Positions 32,515 to 43,512 of a DNA stretch of 64,000 bases are shown here, one piece after another. The stretch is from G963691835 sp963691835 (GTDB lineage: Bacteria; Pseudomonadota; Alphaproteobacteria; Thalassobaculales; Thalassobaculaceae): NCBI GenBank assembly GCA_963691835.1, contig OY829383.1, positions 3,782,001-3,846,000 on the forward strand. Reading direction: 5' to 3'. Under the pieces are notes generated by a model. The model saw nothing but the letters and a program-made list of their open reading frames with translations. It did no database searches and was not told the origin of the DNA. Numbering within the stretch: position 1 is the stretch's first letter; every line of letters begins with the position of its first letter. The translations under genes and the position numbers were made by a program.

Positions 32515-33113
32515 ATGACGAGTAATCTCAACGGCGACAACGTCGTCATCGAAACCGCCGGCAAAACCTACACCCTGAAGCCCACGCTGAAGGCATCAAT
32601 GCGTCTCGACAAAGAGCTTCGCGGATTCCAGCAGGGTCTTCGCGACCTAATGGCTCTGAAGCTTCATACCGCGTTTGTTATCGTGACTGTCGGAGCGGGC
32701 ATCCGGGGTGAGGACGACATCAAGAAAATGCAGGAAGACCTTTATGACTTCGGCATTGTGAAGCTCTCGGGGCCCTGTGCGGAATACCTCGGCATTCTGA
32801 TGAACGGGGGAAAGCGGCCAGGTGAGAACGAGGGCATCGCTTCGGACGATGAGGACGACGCGGGAAACGACTGACCCAGGAAGAGTACTGGACCCAGCTC
32901 TTTGAAATCGGGACCGGGGTCCTCGGGTGGACGCCGAAAACCACGATGAAGACCCCGATCCCTCATATCCTAACAGCGTATGAAGCAAGGGTGGAGTGGG
33001 TCCAGAAGACCTCTCCCATGGGCCTTTTCGGCGGCAAAACGAAACCAAAGGAAAAGACCCGAGCGGCAAAAGACGCGGAGTTGTTCACGTTCCTTCAGGC
33101 GCGCTCAATATGA
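32515..33113 (+). CDS. Tail assembly chaperone G with programmed -1 frameshift to G-T
   Basis: The zero-frame product ends at 32874 (119 aa). A slippery heptamer G GGA AAC lies in register at 32862-32868, six bases before that stop. The -1 frame opens after a TGA at 32850-32852 and runs on for about 80 codons (LTQEEYWTQLFEIGTGVLGW, then MGLFGGKTKPKEKTRAAKDA) to 33111-33113. This is the gpG/gpGT arrangement of siphophages: both proteins chaperone the tape measure. Two polypeptides of about 119 and 199 residues are expected. Confidence 0.85.
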
Positions 33114-33129
33114 AAAACAAAGAGAGAAC

Positions 33130-33170
33130 ACGAAGCGAGGGCGCCCCCATTCTGAGGCGCCCTCTTTCGT
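33130..33170 (+). terminator. Terminator hairpin before the antirepressor gene
   Basis: Stem GAGGGCGCC/GGCGCCCTC with outer ACGAA/TTCGT arms and a T3 run. Almost identical to the hairpin at 34120-34159, on the other side of the antirepressor gene. Confidence 0.65.
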
Positions 33171-33318
33171 AACCAGGTCGCTGTGAACCGGTCACAGCGA
33201 TAGCCGGGCCGTTGGGGTTGTGTGGACTGGTGACCCGCCTTCCCTAACGGACCGCACCTTGTCACCGCCGCAACCTGACCGGTCCGAAGAGGTTGGGCAA
33301 CACCGAAAGGAGGCCGCT

Positions 33319-34092
33319 GTGGTCTCAAAGACAGAATTGACTGAGCTTCTGCCGATCGCTGAACAGCACGCAGAGGCGGGTTTCATCCAGACCGTGAACG
33401 CACGGGATCTGCATGCTGCGCTTGGGGTTGGGCGTGACTTTTCCAACTGGATCAAGGGACGCATTGCAAAATATTGTTTCAAGAGCGGGGTCGATTATGT
33501 GGAAATCTTGCCCGCCAAAACCGGCGAGCAAGATTCTTCCAACAATCACGGCGGACACAACGCAATCGAGTACCATCTCAGCCTCGACATGGCCAAAGAG
33601 CTTTCCATGGTCGAGAACAATGAGGCCGGACGTGCGGTTCGCCGGTACTTCATTGAGATGGAGCATCGGGCCAAAGATCCGATGGCCGCCCTCGAAGACC
33701 CCGCCGTCGTCCGGCGGCTTCTTCTGACCTATTCCGAGCGGGTCCTGGAATTGGAAGAGGACGTCAAGGAGATGCAGCCGAAGGTCGCCGCTTTCGATCG
33801 GATCGCGGTTGCGGATGGCAGTATGTGCATTTCTGACACGGCGAAGCACCTTGGCGTTCGGCCAAAGGACCTATTCGCCAGACTTCAAGCAGCCAAGTGG
33901 ATCTACCGGCGAGCGGGTAACGCTCATTGGGTTGGATACCAAGACAAGATTCAGCAGGGCCTCCTGGAGCACAAAGTGACCGAAGTCACCCGCCAGGACG
34001 GCTCATCCAGGATCACTGAACAGTGCCGGATCACACCGAAAGGGCTGACCAAGCTCGCGGAGATGGAGGGTTTGGTTCTCGCGGCAGCTTGA
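33319..34092 (+). CDS. Phage antirepressor (AntA + KilA-C domains)
   Basis: 257 residues from a GTG with AAAGGAGG upstream. The AntA/AntB domain is at residues about 15-110 (FIQTVNARDLHAALGVGRDF; IEYHLSLDMAKELSMVENNE) and the KilA-C/ANT domain at the C-terminus (MCISDTAKHLGVRPKDLFAR; WIYRRAGNAHWVGYQDKIQQ). Such proteins bind and inactivate a repressor. It interrupts the tail genes, flanked by near-identical terminators, so it is a moron-like insertion. Confidence 0.9.
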   Translation: MVSKTELTELLPIAEQHAEAGFIQTVNARDLHAALGVGRDFSNWIKGRIAKYCFKSGVDYVEILPAKTGEQDSSNNHGGHNAIEYHLSLDMAKELSMVENNEAGRAVRRYFIEMEHRAKDPMAALEDPAVVRRLLLTYSERVLELEEDVKEMQPKVAAFDRIAVADGSMCISDTAKHLGVRPKDLFARLQAAKWIYRRAGNAHWVGYQDKIQQGLLEHKVTEVTRQDGSSRITEQCRITPKGLTKLAEMEGLVLAAA

Positions 34093-34119
34093 CGATTGGA
34101 GCAGACCAAATCGCAGATG

Positions 34120-34159
34120 ACGAAGCGAGGGCGCCCCGATTTGAGGCGCCCCCTTTCGT
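34120..34159 (+). terminator. Terminator hairpin between the two antirepressor-type genes
   Basis: Same arms as 33130-33170 (CGAAGCGAGGGCGCC repeated) with slightly different loop. A second inverted repeat, CGTCGGTG/CACCGACG, follows at about 34164-34187. Confidence 0.65.
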
Positions 34160-34289
34160 GCATACGTCGGTGAGTGGCTACACCGACGTGACGGGGCGTG
34201 GATGGTGTTTTGCAAGGGCATCAATCCACGCCTCGTCGTCCTTGCAACCAGCCGACGATAGCCACAGTCGGACAAGGAGACCACTACCC

Positions 34290-35072
34290 ATGACGGGCAT
34301 GGTTCAAATGGACCCGGTCGTAGTGAACCGGGAAGGCAGAGTAGTAACGAACAGCCAAGACGTCGCCGAGGCGTTCGGTAAGCGGCACGATCATGTGCTC
34401 AGAGATGTTGATAACCTCTTGGAAAATATAGCTCCCCAAAACTGGGGAGCCATGTTTGTACTCTCTGAGGAGTTTGATGCTCGCGCAAATCGCGTCGTCC
34501 GCTCATTCAACATGACGCGGAACGGTTTCACGCTCTTGGCGATGGGCTTCAATGGCAAAAAGGCCTTGGAGTTCAAACTGCGCTACATCCAGGCTTTCAA
34601 CGCCATGGAAGAGGCGATGCGGAGTACGGCAGTCCCGGTCGACATGAAGGCCATCGGAGGGATGGTGAAGGGGATTGTTGCCAAGGCAATGTCCCAAGCT
34701 GTCAGCGAAATGGTGCCGGATTTGGTTCGTGTGGAGATTGCGGCATCTGATCGCGCCGTGACGACGGAGTTTCGGCCCGCTTCCTCCGTACTGGAGCAAA
34801 TGAAACTGGAGCCCAAGGAGCGACGGGGGCTGTCTACGCCGATCAGCAAGCGGTTGATGCGTCATGCGGCAGCAAATGCGGACCGGTTCCCGGCCGTTCG
34901 CGAGTGCCCGATCACCGGGCGCTATATGTTCCACGTCGATCTGATCCGGGATTGGCTGGTCGACAGTGGGGGCTCGGCATACGTGGCCGAAGCTGTAACC
35001 CGCCGCCGGTCGAAAGTAACCGGTCAGCATCGCCTTCGGCTGGTTGTCCCGGAGAACCGGCCCACCCTCTAA
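34290..35072 (+). CDS. Rha-family regulatory protein
   Basis: 260 residues. The Rha domain covers residues about 5-100 (VVTNSQDVAEAFGKRHDHVL, then NGFTLLAMGFNGKKALEFKL and RYIQAFNAMEEAM). The C-terminal half has a distinct helical domain ending in basic residues. Rha proteins modulate phage growth depending on the host and often sit next to AntA-type proteins. Second moron between the tail chaperone and tape-measure genes. Confidence 0.88.
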   Translation: MTGMVQMDPVVVNREGRVVTNSQDVAEAFGKRHDHVLRDVDNLLENIAPQNWGAMFVLSEEFDARANRVVRSFNMTRNGFTLLAMGFNGKKALEFKLRYIQAFNAMEEAMRSTAVPVDMKAIGGMVKGIVAKAMSQAVSEMVPDLVRVEIAASDRAVTTEFRPASSVLEQMKLEPKERRGLSTPISKRLMRHAAANADRFPAVRECPITGRYMFHVDLIRDWLVDSGGSAYVAEAVTRRRSKVTGQHRLRLVVPENRPTL

Positions 35073-35116
35073 ACCATCACCGTCGACCCGCTTAACCGAG
35101 CGAACGACCCCGAGGT

Positions 35117-35149
35117 AAACAGCCCTCTTCTTTCGGAAGGGGGCTGTTT
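35117..35149 (+). terminator. Terminator after rha-like gene
   Basis: Stem AAACAGCCC/GGGCTGTTT around an inner CTTC-GGAAG hairpin. It isolates the antirepressor block from the tape-measure gene. Confidence 0.65.
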
Positions 35150-36942
35150 CCGTTTCAGGAGATATTGATGGCAACAGCTGAACAGCTCTTGATCCGGATC
35201 GATGCGACGACGGAACAGCTACGCCGCGAGTTGAAGCGTGCGGACGAAGCGGTTCAGGGCGCGGCCAAGGGGATTCAAGGCGGGCTGGGCAAGGTCGATC
35301 GATCGGTAAATCAGGTAAACCAACGGTTCGGCGCTTTCGGGCGGGCGACAAGCACCGCCGCCCGGTCAGTCGCCATACTGGAAGGGCCGCTTGGCGGGAC
35401 CGCCGGCCGGCTGTCCTCTGTCGGGGCTGCCTTGGGATCTGTGAACCCGGCCATGGCCGCTTTTGGTCTCGCTGTCGCGGCGTCGACCGGGGTCATGGTG
35501 AAAGCCGCACAGGCGACCGCTCAGTGGGAGCGGCAGACGTTTAAAATCGAAGCGCTGCTTAGAACAACCGAGAATGCCAGCGGTCGTTCCGCCGCGCAGA
35601 TCGAACAGTTGGCCCAAAGCATCGGAATTGCAACGCTAGCCTCTACGCAGGGGGTCCGGGATGCCGCGGCTCAATTGCTTACGTTTCGGTCTATCTCCGG
35701 TGACACCTTCGAGCGAACCCTTCGGGCCGCACAGGACCTGTCGGCAGTTGGTTTTGGATCGATCCAAACGGCAACGCAAACGCTGGCCAAGGCGCTTGAA
35801 GACCCGGCACAGGGGCTTACCAGACTCAGAAGGGTGGGCGTCTCGTTCACAGAGGCGCAACGCGACAGCATCAAGGCGATGACAGAGGCTGGCGACGCCG
35901 CGAGCGCGCAGGCCATGATTCTCTCTGCGGTCGAGAGCCAAGTGGGGGGTGCAGGCGAGGCCGAGGCTGGCGGGCTTTCCGGTGCTTATGACACGCTGAC
36001 CGAGCGGGTCGGACTGTTCTTCGAGGAGATCGGAAAGACCGCGGTTGTAGATAAGGCGTCCAATGCTCTGCTTCTGCTGGCGAAAGGGGTGGAAGCGGTC
36101 ACGGACGCAATGGGCGAGGACGTGCGCATTGAGACTGCGGCCGAACGGTTCTCGGGGCTAACAGAGGATCTGAGGCAAGCCCAGAATGACCTTGTTGAGA
36201 GCATCGCCGAAAGTATCGATCCAGAAGCACTCGATGAGTTGAAGAAGGAAATTCGCCAGCTTGAGGCGAGCGTTGCAGCCCAGGCGGAACTCATCGATTT
36301 TTCAGGCATACACCGGCCGTTTTCAATTTCTAGGGAAGAGCGAGAGGCGGAGGCGGCTACACGCCGAACTCAGAAGGCCGTGGATGACCTGGTAGAGAGT
36401 ATCAAGGAGCGCGCTCGCGTCAGTGGTCTTTCTCTTGATGTTCAAAAACAGATTGCGGCGGCGGATCGTGCGGAAGCACAGGCGCGTCGTGACATTAAGA
36501 GGGTGACCGAAGACCAGATTGACCTGATCCGCCAAGAAGCGGTCGAAACGGTCAAGGTGCAGCAGGCAAACGAGGACAGGCGGTCATCGGAAGAGGATGT
36601 GCGAAAGACGCTGGAGGCTCGACAGCTTCAGTTTGAAAAGGCGTCTCAGGCGATCCGACAGCAAATCGCCGACGAGCACCTTCTGATCACGGCCCTTGGG
36701 CGTGGGTTGGACGCTTACGAGGATCAAAAGCTCGGCATTGAGTCCGTAAATCAAGCTCGTCAGCTGGGCTTCGACATCTACGACGACGAAACCATGGTGC
36801 TGCGTCGCCTGGTGGTCCAGTTGGATGAGGTCCAGAAAGCCCGCGAAGCCGCACAGAACAAACAGGCATTCGATGCATATCTCAAGAGCCTTGAGAACGA
36901 GGCGGCTCTAACACGGGAGATGATCGGTCTCAGCGAGCCTCA

Positions 36943-37875
36943 GAGCCCGTCCACAAAGTCATTGAATCGTTGGAATCGTTTGTGATTCACTATCTTGTAG
37001 CGATTGATGAGGGAGCTACCAGATGTGGACGAAAGAAAACCGTGCCCGTTATGAGCGCCGGGGCCTTCGGTACCCGAGTGATCTGACGGACGAAGAGTGG
37101 TCGGTTCTGGCGCCGTTGATCCCGCCGGCCCGGCATGGCGGCCGCAAGCGGTCGGTTGACGTTCGCGCGGTGATCAATGGCTTGCTCTATGTTCTGGAGA
37201 CCGGCTGCCCGTGGCGCCATTTGCCGAAGGACTTTCCGCCGAAGAGCACGGTGCATGGGTATTTCGATCTGTGGGCCTGGGACGGCACGCTCGAGCGGAT
37301 GCACGATACGCTCTATGTGGCGTTGCGCGAGGCGGAAGGCCGAGAGGGGCAACCGAGCGCCGCGATTATCGACAGCCAAAGCGCCAAATCGGCGCAAAAA
37401 GGGGGGCGTCGCTTGACCCGATCGGCTATGACGCGGGCAAGAAGACGCGCGGCGTGAAGCGCCACATCCTCACTGACCATGGCGGACTGCTGCTCACGGC
37501 GGTGGTGCATCCAGCCGACATTCAGGACCGCGACGGCGCGGCCTTGGTTTTGAGCAAGCGGGTGCGGCGACGGTTTCCATTCATCGAGGTGGTCTTCGCC
37601 GATGCCGGCTACCAGGGGCCGAAAGCCGCCAAGGCGGTGGCCAAGACCGGGCCCTGGCGGCTGGAAATCATCAAGCGGAGCGACGGCGCCAAGGGCTTCA
37701 TGGTGCAGGCCAAGCGCTGGATCGTCGAACGCACGCTGGCCTGGATCTCGCGCAACCGAAGGCTCGCCCGAGACTTCGAGGCGCGGGCGCGAACCGCCAC
37801 CGCCTTCATCTACCTCGCCATGATCAAGATCATGGTACGCCGCTTGAAACAAACATGAACTTTATGGACGGACTC
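36943..37875 (+). mobile_element. IS5-family (IS427-group) insertion sequence, 933 bp
   Basis: Imperfect terminal inverted repeats: GAGCCCGTCCACAAAGT at the left and, on the other strand, GAGTCCGTCCATAAAGT at the right (15 of 17 match). Flanked by the 3-bp direct repeat TCA (36940-36942 and 37876-37878), fitting the TNA target preference of the IS427 group. Contains one frameshifted transposase. The intact ends and clean target repeat indicate a recent insertion. Confidence 0.9.
37023..37858 (+). CDS. IS5-family transposase, orfA/orfB with frameshift
   Basis: orfA (37023-37457) encodes the DUF4096-like N-terminus (YPSDLTDEEWSVLAPLIPPA) and the first catalytic Asp in AIIDSQS. orfB continues in the -1 frame to 37858 with the second Asp (VVFADAGYQGPKAA) and Glu (WIVERTLAWISRNRR). 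The switch occurs at an A5G6 run (37396-37406), the usual type of slippery site in this group, so the split is probably programmed rather than damage. Confidence 0.88.
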
Positions 37876-40800
37876 TCAGATCGAGGCGTTGCAGGAAGAA
37901 GCGTCATGGCGGCAAAAACTCGGCCGGGACCTGACCCCCGAAGAGACCGCAGCCCTTGAGGCGAACACCATCGCCAAGCACGCCGCTGCCGAGGCGTCAG
38001 AATACATGGCGGACCAACAGGAGCGGCTTGCCGGGCTGGTCCGGTCCACAGAAACAGCTGTGGAGCGTTACCGCCGTGAGCTTGTGGACCTCGACGGTCT
38101 GAAGGTCATCGCGGACAGCCCCGAAGAGATCCGGGCCATCAACCGGGCGATCGACGACACGTCTGACGCACTCCGCGAGGCGCAGATCGAGGCGAACGCT
38201 TTTGCCTCCGCGGTCAATGACGCTGTCAGTCAGATCGAAGACAACTTCCAGGAGCTGTTCGCCGATATCTTCGAGAACGGTCTAAACGGTTTCGAGGATT
38301 TCGCCGATGGGATCGCGGACATCTTCGAGCGGTTGGCCGCACAGTTGGCGACACAATTCGTCATTGGCGACATACTGGGCCTGAGCGACGGATTGGGAAT
38401 CGCAAGCGGCTCGGCAAGCACCGCGATCGGTAGCGTGATCGAACCCTCCTCGATCGTCGCTGAGATTTTCGGCCTTGGCGGCGGATCCTCGTCCGGCCCG
38501 TCCATCACCAACATCCTCGGCATTGGGCGGCACGCATCCTCATTCGGATCCGCGCTGGCAAATGGCCAGTTGTTCAACATCGCGCCGGCGGTGCAGAACT
38601 TTGCTTTTTCGTCCGCGGGCGCAACACTCGGTCTTTCCGCGCCGCTGAGTGCCGGACAAACGCTCGCACTCTCCGGCCCGCTTGCGGGGTCTTCGCCAGC
38701 GGCTCTGGCCGCCAACGGTCTTTCAGCAGGCGGCGCGCTGACGACGGCGGGCAACACGGCGGTCCTCGCGGCATCGCAACTCGCCTCCCTTGCCGTGGCG
38801 CCGCCGTTGGCGTTCCTTGGGCTCGGCTTTATGGAGGCCCTTGGAAACACCTCGTCTGGCCCGGCGGTCGGCACGAACTTCGACGTCGCGGATGGCCGGA
38901 TCGGCGGTTTCCGCGTCACGACAGATAACGGCGGCTCGAGCGAACTCGGAGACGCGCTCGGGGGAACGATTCAGGCGGTCGTTAACGCGGCGCTGGACCG
39001 ATCGGGAGGACGGCTGACCGGCGGCGCGTTCGGCGGCGAGGTGGGTTTTGCAAACGGCCGTTTCGGATCGTCCATCATCACGCCTGGCATCGCATCTCAG
39101 GATTTCCGGGGATACGACTCCACCGGCATCTTCGGGATCACCGACGATCTGCGAAAGAATTTCGGCCGCCGTGGCACCGACGAGGAGTCCATGTGGGGCG
39201 CGATTGTCGACTTCGTGTCCCGGAACTTCATCGACGCCCTGGACCGGGGGTTGATCGACGGCGTGTCGGACGAGGCCGCCGCCACGATGAAGATCGGGTT
39301 CGGCAACTTGGCTCGCGCCGCCGCCAACGGATTCAGCGAAGCGGACTTTGAACAAGCTATCGCGGACATTGACTTTATCGCGGGCTTTGACGCGCTTGCC
39401 GAGGGCCTGCGGGATGTTGCCGACACAAGCGCGACCGCCGCCGACCGGCTGACCCTGGCCGCCGAGAGCCAGGAGGTGTTCAACGCTAGCCTGGAGGCGG
39501 TCCGTTCCGGTGCGCGCACCTCGGCGGCGGAATCGGGCTCCCCGCTGGCCGGGATCTCGGATTTTGTGGATCAGGCCGTCCGGGTGTTCGATCCCCAGGG
39601 GCCGTTGTCCTTCCAGCTTCGGATGCTGCTTGAAGGCAATCAGGACGGCACCGTATCGGAGAGCTTGACCCGGCAGATCGTATCCAATGGCCGTTTCGGG
39701 TTCACAACGGACCCCACCGTTGCCATTGGTGCCGGACCGATCAATGGACGTGGTGGCCGGGACATCAACCTGGAGCCGAACGCCGACCAACTGTTTTCGA
39801 TCCTTGCCTCCAACATCAACGACGACGCCGGGTTCCAGCGGCTTGGGCGCAACGTGACCAGCGGGTTCCAGGAGACCTTGCGGGGCGACCCGACCACGCT
39901 GTTCCAGCAACTGGGCGACTTCGATCTCTTCGGGGTCAACTTCATCAAGAACCTCGACCTGTCCAGCGTTGAGGAGGCCGTGTTCGATGTGTTCGGTCCG
40001 GACGGCGAGTTCGTTACCCAGTTCACGAACCAGTTCGAGCGCGCGGGGGATCAGCTTGACTACGTGTCGCTGACCCGCGATCTGGTCAATACCCTCATCG
40101 AGGCAGGCGCCCAGGTCCCGGACGACCTGCCCATTGACCCGTTCTTCGACGACGGGCGGGACCGCGTGGCTGAGGCGTTGCAGATCGCCAAGGATCAGGT
40201 CGAGGCGTATTTCGCGGGTGTGACCGAGACCATCAGCGAGCAGATCGATGGACCGCTCGCACTGTTCGAGGAGATCGTTCCGGCGGTGTCCCCGCTGGTA
40301 ACGCAATTCGAGGAGATCAAAGCCCAGGTCGAGGCAACGGTCCCGGACTTGGAGGCGCTTAACGAGGATCTGGCCGCCTTCGGCCAAGAACTTATCAACG
40401 TCGGAGAGATCACCACCGACGCCATTACGGGCGCGCGGAACGCGACCCAGGACGAATTCCTGGCCGGTTTGGGTATCGGGGTCAGCAGCGACGGCACGCT
40501 GTCGGGTTCCACCATCGATTTCGGCGGCATTGGCGCCCTGGCCGAGACCATCAAGGCGCTCGACCTCAATAGCGCGTCGCTGTTCGAAGTCGACGAGCGG
40601 GGGCTGTTGCCCCAGGTCCAGGGGCGGATCGACGAACTGCTCGTGGAGGGCATCAACGCCCTGCTTGGCCAAGCGGAGTCGTACAGCGACACGCTCGCCC
40701 AGATCGAGAACGTGTTCGGGGACCGCATCGCGGGGCTTCTTGGCATCGTCGGCGACCAGTCTTCAGGGCCCGCCAACGACAACACGGATCTCGTGGAGGC

Positions 40801-41958
40801 GGAGGCGGCGGTACTGGCCTACGAGACCCAGGCTCTCATCGATGCCGAGCTTGAGCTGATCGACACCCGTCGGGCAGAGCGGGATGCGATAGAGGAGACG
40901 GTCGACAACCTGCTCTCAAGTGTTGGCAGCCTACGGAACGCGAGTGCGGATCTCCGGATGGATCGGAGCCTTTCAACGTTGTCGGTGGCCGACCAACTCG
41001 CTGAGGCGGAACGCAGGTTCGAGGACGCTTTCGGACTAGCCAATGACAGCGACCCGACCGATGATGAAAGTCTCGCCGCGGCGGCTGAACTCGGAGGGCT
41101 GGGGCGTGAGTTTCTGGAGGTGTCGCGGGCGTACAACGCCTCGACCGACGCCTATGTCGAGGACTTCAACCGGGTAACCTCGGCGCTGGACGCAACGGCG
41201 AACGCTCAAGAGACCATCGCGAACCAACAGCTCAACCGGCTGACGGAGATCCGCGATCTACTCGGCGATTGGGCGGAGGACAATGACACTCCGACCTACG
41301 TGAGCGCCGGGAATGGCCAGTATGTTGGCACCGGAACCGGCGGCCTCCCGGCTGGATATGATCTTGGCTACAACCCGTCCCGCGCGGTGGAGATCTATCA
41401 GGCGCTTGACGCCGCCGGGCTCCCGCTACCGGACGGCTTTGGCGAGGGGCAGTTAACCGCCCTCCGTCAGTCGAACGCCGGTGTCGATGCAGTGGTTCGG
41501 AGCATCGTCGGGTTTGCGGACGGCGGGATCATGACGTCAGCGGGTGCCGTCGACCTGATGCGGGGCGGCATCGCCAACGACGCACACCTTGCCGTCTTCG
41601 GCGAAGGCCGGACACCGGAGGCGTTTGTGCCGCTACCCGATGGCCGGCGCATCCCGGTGGATCTGCGGATGGCGACGGAACGCCGGTTCGACGACCTCCA
41701 CCGGATGCCGACCTACAGCCAAACCGGAGAGCCAGGGCTCGGCAATAAGGAGCTTGCCGCCGCGGTTCAAAAACTCACATCTGAGATCTCCGGCCTTCGC
41801 GCCGAGAATGCCGCACTATCATCTCGTCTCGCCAAGGTATCGATGACCGGTGCAATTGAGATCCGCGACGCGGTCACCGCTGGTAATCATCAGCGCGCGC
41901 GGATGGTCGGCAGCACCCAACTGATGCAGGCTGCGCCCAAGCCCCGCAAGGTTGGCTG

Positions 41959-43509
41959 ATGCTGGCCTTGGAGATAGCAGCGCTGGACGCGACGGGTGTT
42001 CGGCGAACGCTTCGGTGGGCTACTGGCGCGGGAATGACAACGAAGCCAAGCGATCTTCCGGCAAACACCACATTCTTCCCCGGCGTGATCCAGCCGGGCC
42101 GTATCACCCGGTCACTGTTCCGGCCCACCGGCGAGACCTTCGGCACATCGGACCTAAACTTCGGGGTTGTCGAGGTCGCCAATGACGGCGACTGGGACCC
42201 CTTGTTGGGATGGGCTTTCGATGGCCGAACCATCACAATCCGCCGCGGCTCCGTTGGTGATCCGTTCCCGGCCGGGTGGACGGAGGTTCTCACTGGCCGG
42301 ATTGACGGCGTGGAGTTCGGTCAGCGGACGATCACGTTTTATATCCGGGACGCCCAAGCGGACGTGTTCGAGGCGCTGCTGACCGAGGAGACCTTCGCGG
42401 GGGACAACACGCTTCCGGCCGGTATCGAGGGCACGGCTGACGACGTCAAAGGGCTTTATAAGCCCGTCGCCTACGGCACGGTCAGAAACGCCCAGGCCAC
42501 CAATGTGAACACAGCGCTGTTCATCCATCAGCATCGGGTGCCGACTGATCTGTCCGTTGCCACGTCGGCAGTATACGACCGGGGTGTTCTGTTAACCCAA
42601 GAGGCCGACTACGGCGCGCTCGCCGACATTCAAACCACGACGCCGTCACCCGGCGCGTGGAGGGCTTACGAGGGCTCCCATACCGAGGGCGCATATCTTC
42701 GCTTGGGCTCGCGGCCCGACGCCCTTGTGACCGTGGATTTAGCTGTCGGCACCCCCTCAGAACGAACCGCAGCCCAGGTGCTGCGCCGGGTTCTACTCGA
42801 CGCCGGGGTCGACAGTGCCGCCATCTCAGGTGTCGACGCCCTAGACGCCGTCGTGTCCTACGGTGTCGGCTACTACAACACCGAGAGCGAGGCCCGCGCC
42901 AAGGACGTCTTGGAGATCGTTGCGGCTTCCGTCCACGGCTATGTGATCGCCAAGCGCGACGGCACGTTCGCAATGGCCCGCCTGTCGGCGCCCGCCGGGC
43001 AGTCCAAGACGACGTTCGGGGTATCGGACCTCCTCGACCCCTCAAACGCGCTCACACGCATCACCGGGCCGATCGAAGGCATACCGGTCTACCGGGTCAC
43101 TGTCCGCTATCAACGCAACTGGACGCCTCAAGAGGGCGAGGAAATCGACCGCTCAAGCGTCAGCCAAGCCAGACGTGAGTATCTCCGTCAGTCGTATCGT
43201 TCAATCACCGTGACGGATGACAAAATCAAGGCACGGCATCCGTATGCGCGCGAGATCGACATCGAGACGGTGATCGACACCGAGGCTGACGCTACCGAGT
43301 ACGCCGGCTTCCTGTTGTCGCTCTACGGCACGCGCCGCGACATCTACACAATCAAGCTCGATGGCCCTCGCGCAGGCGGGGTCGACCTCGGCGACGTGAT
43401 CACCCTCCAAGTCCCGCGCTTCGACCTCACCCGGGGTAAGCAATTCGTCGTGACCGGGATTGACGAAGATCTTGGCGAGAACACCGCAACCATCACGCTC
43501 TGGGGATGA
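41959..43509 (+). CDS. Tail tip/baseplate hub-like protein
   Basis: 516 residues. Beta-rich, with RITRSLFRPTGETFGTSDLN, a central region VDLAVGTPSERTAAQVLRRV and a C-terminal part DGPRAGGVDLGDVITLQVPR similar to distal tail and hub proteins of siphophages. ATG overlaps the last base of the tape-measure stop. Exact family not determined. Confidence 0.65.
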   Translation: MLALEIAALDATGVRRTLRWATGAGMTTKPSDLPANTTFFPGVIQPGRITRSLFRPTGETFGTSDLNFGVVEVANDGDWDPLLGWAFDGRTITIRRGSVGDPFPAGWTEVLTGRIDGVEFGQRTITFYIRDAQADVFEALLTEETFAGDNTLPAGIEGTADDVKGLYKPVAYGTVRNAQATNVNTALFIHQHRVPTDLSVATSAVYDRGVLLTQEADYGALADIQTTTPSPGAWRAYEGSHTEGAYLRLGSRPDALVTVDLAVGTPSERTAAQVLRRVLLDAGVDSAAISGVDALDAVVSYGVGYYNTESEARAKDVLEIVAASVHGYVIAKRDGTFAMARLSAPAGQSKTTFGVSDLLDPSNALTRITGPIEGIPVYRVTVRYQRNWTPQEGEEIDRSSVSQARREYLRQSYRSITVTDDKIKARHPYAREIDIETVIDTEADATEYAGFLLSLYGTRRDIYTIKLDGPRAGGVDLGDVITLQVPRFDLTRGKQFVVTGIDEDLGENTATITLWG

Positions 43510-43512
43510 CAC

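Larger units (their letters stand above)
35168..41959 (+). pseudogene. Tail tape-measure protein gene split by an IS5-family element
   Basis: N-terminal part 35168-36942, C-terminal part 37879-41959. Without the IS and one TCA repeat, the frame joins exactly (IGLSEPQ then IEALQEEASWRQK), giving 1951 residues. N-terminus: coiled coil and TMP segment (VQGAAKGIQGGLGKVDRSVN; LEDPAQGLTRLRRVGVSFTE); long helices around the break; Gly/Ser/Ala-rich region at 38.4-38.9 kb; C-terminal FADGGIMTSAGAVDLMRGG typical of tape measures. Sets tail length. As sequenced, translation from the true start ends at 36985 inside the IS, so no full-length protein is made. Confidence 0.9.

Noticed and set aside
37023..37858. 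Transposase inactivated by a frameshift mutation
   Set aside because: The shift occurs at an A5G6 run at the position typical of programmed frameshifting in the IS427 group, and the catalytic residues are intact across the join.
38723..40672. A 649-codon minus-strand frame inside the tape-measure gene
   Set aside because: A high-GC shadow frame opposite a well-supported tape-measure sequence; no start context or family features.
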